Below are positions 5,903 to 8,663 of a stretch of 8,663 nucleotides of DNA, in pieces. This DNA is from Bacteroidales bacterium (GTDB lineage Bacteria > Bacteroidota > Bacteroidia > Bacteroidales > GCA-2748055), in the NCBI GenBank assembly GCA_024763595.1, contig JANTFK010000112.1:1-8663 (forward strand), read 5' to 3'. Position numbers and translations under genes: made by a program. The notes below the pieces were generated by a model. That model was not told the origin of the DNA and ran no database searches. It saw nothing but the letters and a program-made list of their open reading frames with translations. Every line of letters starts with the position of its first letter. Positions within the stretch are counted from its first letter, which is position 1.

Positions 5903-8227
5903 TTATGTCAGCCGGCCGAACCCGGTATGTGCTACCGGACCTTTTAGCCGGCCGGTCACATCCCCTTTTTTCAACGAGTCGGAAATTTCGTAAAAAACCC
6001 GCTCTATTGCCTCACCGTATTTCTCCACGATCTCTTCCGTGTGGGCAAGTGTCGGATAGATCATGGGTGTGGCAAGAAATCCCTCCCTCAGCATTAACTG
6101 GGTATAGAGGGTTCTGAGTTCATTTGCAAGACTCCCTTCAAAACTGAAATGAGCCATGCAAGGATAACCCTTATCTATTGTAACAGGCAGGTCATAAGCA
6201 TCTCCATATTTGTTCCAGCAGTTTTTCACCTGCAAACCGGTCTTCTCAATATGAGCAGGTACATTGTTTTTGCTCATTTTCTTAATCGTAGCCAGGGCAG
6301 CTGCAGGCCCAACTGATTCAGTCCAGTAGGTACTGCTGATAAAGGATTTGTGAGCGCCCTCCATCGCTTCGGCAGTACCGATAACTGCAGCGACCGGATG
6401 CCCGTTCCCAAGCGCTTTTGCAAACACAGCCATATCAGGATTAACATCAAATTTCAGATGAGCCCCGCCAAAATGCAGTCGCCAGCCTATGGTTATTTCA
6501 TCAAAAACAAGCAGGCCGCCAACCCTGTGCACTTCATCCCTCACATATTCAAGGAAACCGGGACCGGGATCGTGGTAACGGCATGGTTCCATGATTACAC
6601 CGGCAAGTTTATCTCCGTACCTTTCTGTTACCTGTTTAAATTCTTCCCGGTTATTGTAATGAAAAGCAACCGTGGTATTCCGCAGTTCCCGCGGTACGCC
6701 CAAAGGTTCCAGGCCGGGCAGAAGATGAGTTCCCAGGGTATCTTCATCTCCCAGGTTGGCCGCAAGATACCAGTCATGCCATCCGTGATAACCACAGACA
6801 GCGATAACCGGTCTGCCGGTGGTAGCCCTTATTGTTCTTGCTGCCACTGCCATAGACTCTCCGCCTGTACGGGCAAAACGAGCCTGTCCCGCCCAGGGGT
6901 GAATTGAAAGCAGCAGATCTGCCAGTTCAACCTCTTCAGCCGGATTTAGCGTACTCATGGAACCCAGGTTAACCCTTCTTTTTACAGCGCTTTTTACATC
7001 CGGGTCGTTGTAACCCAACAAACAGGTTCCGATACCGTTGGTCGACATATCATAATAGTGGTTCCCGTCCAGGTCCCATACTTCGCAACCACGCACTTCC
7101 CGGTGGTAGGCCGGCCATTGATCAGGGGCAGACATTTCCGGCCGTTTACTGAGCAACCCTGTGCCACCCGGAATGATCTGTTTAGCCCTTTGATAAAGAT
7201 CGTGGGTGATATGCTCTTCCGGTTTTTCAAGACCCAGAAGCTGCACTGCATTGTTATAAAATATATCCCTGATGTCACTTTCATTCAATGCAAATATTCC
7301 GGCAGCTTCCTGTAGCGCCCGCAGCGATTCAATACCGGCAAGTGTGGGATGGCACGCAGGGGATACTTTCTCCCAGCTCACGGTTTCCGCTGTGAACCAG
7401 GCAAAACCATCACCGATTGTAACAGCTTTTCCCCTGAATTCAGAGATTCCAAAGTCACTGCCCCACAGAATTTTCCCGGGTCCGAACTCCTCCAGGATTG
7501 CAACTACAGGTGCGGACTCAGTTACAGCCGCAAGATCAAAATAGAGATTTTCCAGGCCCCGTAAAGAAGAGATGCCGCTAATGGTATTTGCAGCATTAAA
7601 TCCTCTTGCCGCATGGGCCAGAATCAGCTTTACCCCGGGATATTTCTCCTTCAGTTCCCGGATCTCCCGCTGATTCTCAGCATCTGCCAGAGCTTTATGC
7701 TTTACAATATGCAGGGTGATAACCAGACCAAATCTGTCGGCCAGCTCCCACATCCATTCAGGTGCAAATCCTTTTATGGACGAATTGAAAGACGGCTTTT
7801 CTGAACTGAAAGTATGATATGGCTTCAGACCGGAGATGAATGGAAGATTCAGATATTCCTGCAGCTTTTCCTGCGGATCATCCGGAGATACCAGGATTTC
7901 ACCTTTACAGAACCTGCTATTCTTCAACTGGCCCGTTAGAAAATCATTCATTTTATCCCTGTCACACAAGTGATATCCCAGAAAGAGTCCCCCCTTTAAT
8001 CTTGATTTCCCGATCCAACGCCCGAGAAATTCCCGCCAGGTTTCAATGGAAGCTGTTTTTGGACCCCCGGCCATTTCACTTCCATCAGGAACAGCGCAAT
8101 CTTTTAGTTGCCATAAATGGGCATGAATATCAAATACTTTTTCAGGTATAAAATCCTGAAGGTTGTCAAGTAATTGGCGATCTTTTTCGTTAAAGGTCCA
8201 GTTTCCTGCCATTTGATCAAATCTCAT
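5903..8227 (-). CDS. Amidohydrolase - class-III aminotransferase fusion protein
   Basis: One uninterrupted 774-residue frame with two complete domains. Residues about 30-333 resemble a metal-dependent TIM-barrel amidohydrolase (amidohydrolase_2-like): DIHAH (33-37), His173 in TLHIVKH, His205 in LILAHA, and Asp258 in LWGSDFG are the expected metal and catalytic residues. Residues about 340-760 resemble a class-III PLP aminotransferase close to glutamate-1-semialdehyde aminomutase: start motif RAKQIIPGG (347-355), GYHGWHDW (479-486), FDEITIGWR (575-583, Asp576 to the PLP ring nitrogen), and VFAKALGNG (601-609) with Schiff-base Lys604. The phosphate-binding segment reads RTGGES where the family often has GTEA. 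There is no signal peptide, so it is cytoplasmic. No Met codon lies near the joint (about base 7210), which argues for a true fusion. It starts 77 bp after the second Gfo/Idh gene, so an oxidation then transamination sequence on a sugar-like substrate is plausible. It is unlikely to serve heme synthesis. Confidence 0.85.
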   Translation of the reverse strand: MRFDQMAGNWTFNEKDRQLLDNLQDFIPEKVFDIHAHLWQLKDCAVPDGSEMAGGPKTASIETWREFLGRWIGKSRLKGGLFLGYHLCDRDKMNDFLTGQLKNSRFCKGEILVSPDDPQEKLQEYLNLPFISGLKPYHTFSSEKPSFNSSIKGFAPEWMWELADRFGLVITLHIVKHKALADAENQREIRELKEKYPGVKLILAHAARGFNAANTISGISSLRGLENLYFDLAAVTESAPVVAILEEFGPGKILWGSDFGISEFRGKAVTIGDGFAWFTAETVSWEKVSPACHPTLAGIESLRALQEAAGIFALNESDIRDIFYNNAVQLLGLEKPEEHITHDLYQRAKQIIPGGTGLLSKRPEMSAPDQWPAYHREVRGCEVWDLDGNHYYDMSTNGIGTCLLGYNDPDVKSAVKRRVNLGSMSTLNPAEEVELADLLLSIHPWAGQARFARTGGESMAVAARTIRATTGRPVIAVCGYHGWHDWYLAANLGDEDTLGTHLLPGLEPLGVPRELRNTTVAFHYNNREEFKQVTERYGDKLAGVIMEPCRYHDPGPGFLEYVRDEVHRVGGLLVFDEITIGWRLHFGGAHLKFDVNPDMAVFAKALGNGHPVAAVIGTAEAMEGAHKSFISSTYWTESVGPAAALATIKKMSKNNVPAHIEKTGLQVKNCWNKYGDAYDLPVTIDKGYPCMAHFSFEGSLANELRTLYTQLMLREGFLATPMIYPTLAHTEEIVEKYGEAIERVFYEISDSLKKGDVTGRLKGPVAHTGFGRLT
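5922..5945 (+). terminator. Candidate hairpin terminator for the lipoprotein gene
   Basis: A perfect 6-bp stem CCGGTA (5922-5927) and TACCGG (5933-5938) encloses a five-base loop and is followed by ACC and TTTT at 5942-5945. Two GCCGGC palindromes, at 5911-5916 and 5949-5954, flank it and could pair as an outer stem. On the + strand it lies about 100 bases after the lipoprotein stop codon, within the last codons of the convergent fusion gene. The T-run is short, so intrinsic termination is possible but not certain. Confidence 0.3.
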
Positions 8228-8304
8228 TTATATGCTTCACATACGTTGTAACAGTATTCTGCAATTTTTGGGTATACGCTGTTTCTGATGGCAGCCATCC
8301 GGAG
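8228..8304 (-). other. Spacer between the Gfo/Idh copy B gene and the fusion gene
   Basis: This 77-bp gap lies between two genes read leftward. It contains a small stem (GATGG/CCATC, 8287-8299, three-base loop) without a T-tract and no strong ribosome binding site before the fusion start at 8227. Read-through from the oxidoreductase gene is likely, but a weak internal promoter cannot be excluded. Confidence 0.45.
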
Positions 8305-8661
8305 TCATTCCGTGCTTATGGAAGGAAACGGCCTGACGACTTGGTATGATTGCGTTGTCCCGGCTTTCATGGCAGCATCGGCCGCATCGGCAATGGCCAC
8401 GGCTTCGATCATCTGGTTAACCGGTCCCTGTGTTTTACCCGTCTCCACCATCTTTTTTACCAATCGTAAAATCCCGGCCGATCCCCGGGGATAATCCCAG
8501 CTTCCGATCCCCTGGCTATGGATCGCACCCCTGCCTCCGGGGCCAAAAGCGCTCAGGTGCATGGATCCGTGCCATGTGCGGCCAATATCACAATTGATCA
8601 TGACCCCCTGCTTAGGACGGTCAGGCAGGTCACCCCAATCCAGATGAATACTTGTATGATT
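8305..8661 (-). CDS. Gfo/Idh/MocA-family oxidoreductase, 3' fragment (copy B)
   Basis: The last 118 codons of a gene that starts beyond the right edge; it ends with TGA at 8305-8307. It is a close paralogue of the fragment at the left end. Up to residue Gly-Thr-Thr-Gln before the tail, the two proteins differ only at three clustered positions, HSQGIGSW here against HNQGNGDW. The tails then diverge: SYQVVRPFPSISTE here against TFRIVKPIPRIN. As in copy A, only the C-terminal half of the oxidoreductase fold is present, with GSMHLSAFGPGGRGAIH and the final MIEAVAIADAADAAMKAG helix. It would be an NAD(P)-dependent sugar or polyol oxidoreductase; the substrate is unknown. The downstream gene in the same direction is the amidohydrolase-aminotransferase fusion, so this copy is paired with a different partner than copy A. 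Confidence 0.7.
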   Translation of the reverse strand, partial: NHTSIHLDWGDLPDRPKQGVMINCDIGRTWHGSMHLSAFGPGGRGAIHSQGIGSWDYPRGSAGILRLVKKMVETGKTQGPVNQMIEAVAIADAADAAMKAGTTQSYQVVRPFPSISTE

Positions 8662-8663
8662 CG
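8351..8663 (-). repeat. Terminal inverted duplication, right arm
   Basis: This is the inverted partner of 1-313. The outer 97 bases (8567-8663) are identical to the left arm and the rest carries 14 substitutions without gaps, seven of them within one 17-base stretch (about 8500-8516). The outer boundary coincides with the window end at the same base as in the left arm. Confidence 0.95.

Noticed and set aside
6350..6907. 185-codon open frame on the + strand
   Set aside because: It is antisense to the aminotransferase half of the fusion gene, whose frame carries intact family motifs; the antisense protein resembles nothing I recognise.
5903..7210. HemL, glutamate-1-semialdehyde aminomutase of tetrapyrrole synthesis
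   Set aside because: It is fused to an amidohydrolase, lacks the usual GTEA motif, and has no heme-gene neighbours; only the broader class-III aminotransferase call is supported.
1..8663. Terminal inverted repeats of a transposon
   Set aside because: The arms are coding sequence of a metabolic enzyme in frame, there is no transposase, and no short target-site duplication can be judged at the window edges.
1..8663. Fold-back or amplification artefact making a false palindrome
   Set aside because: The arms carry 14 substitutions and end in different C-terminal tails, so they are diverged genes and not one strand copied back on itself. A graph break in the identical 97 bases is still likely.

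Overview
The window looks like a bacterial accessory-metabolism locus, most likely from a Bacteroidota-type or similar polysaccharide-degrading organism. This is an inference. It rests on a lipoprotein signal with an LSTC lipobox, secreted glycan-lyase and hydrolase families common in such bacteria, and start codons mostly without a clear Shine-Dalgarno sequence and preceded by A/T-rich DNA. The gene content alone does not exclude other degraders such as Lentisphaerae, Verrucomicrobia or Planctomycetes. There are no rRNA, tRNA, CRISPR, transposase or phage genes.

Layout. Bases 3-353 (+) hold the 3' end of a Gfo/Idh/MocA-family oxidoreductase. It is followed after 23 bp by a secreted beta-propeller-like protein of unknown function (377-1816, +). 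Convergent to that is a secreted 804-residue protein of the exo-rhamnogalacturonan lyase (PL26/YetA-like) type (1870-4284, -). It diverges across a 138-bp A/T-rich spacer from a lipoprotein of the PhoPQ-activated pathogenicity-related (PqaA-like) alpha/beta-hydrolase family (4423-5820, +). Convergent to the lipoprotein is a 774-residue fusion of an amidohydrolase domain and a class-III PLP aminotransferase domain (5903-8227, -). Upstream of the fusion in the same direction is the 3' end of a second Gfo/Idh/MocA gene (8305-8661, -).

The two ends of the window are inverted copies of each other. The first 97 bases equal the reverse complement of the last 97. Similarity continues to about base 313 with 14 mismatches by eye, then drops abruptly although the encoded C-terminal tails still resemble each other. 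The window therefore spans the interval between two paralogous oxidoreductase genes that both point inward, and both ends stop at the same base of the repeat. This fits an assembly break in a repeat. It also raises the possibility of recombination, gene conversion or inversion between the copies.

How the genes may work together (inference). The lyase and the lipoprotein hydrolase would act outside the cytoplasm on a pectin-like or other acidic glycan, possibly under shared control. The predicted cytoplasmic Gfo/Idh enzymes could oxidise a sugar or polyol to a keto compound, and the PLP half of the fusion could transaminate such a product, with the amidohydrolase half acting on a linked metabolite. 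No transporter, SusC/SusD pair or dedicated regulator is visible, so the substrate cannot be named. The most unusual elements are the amidohydrolase-aminotransferase fusion and the mosaic inverted duplication.
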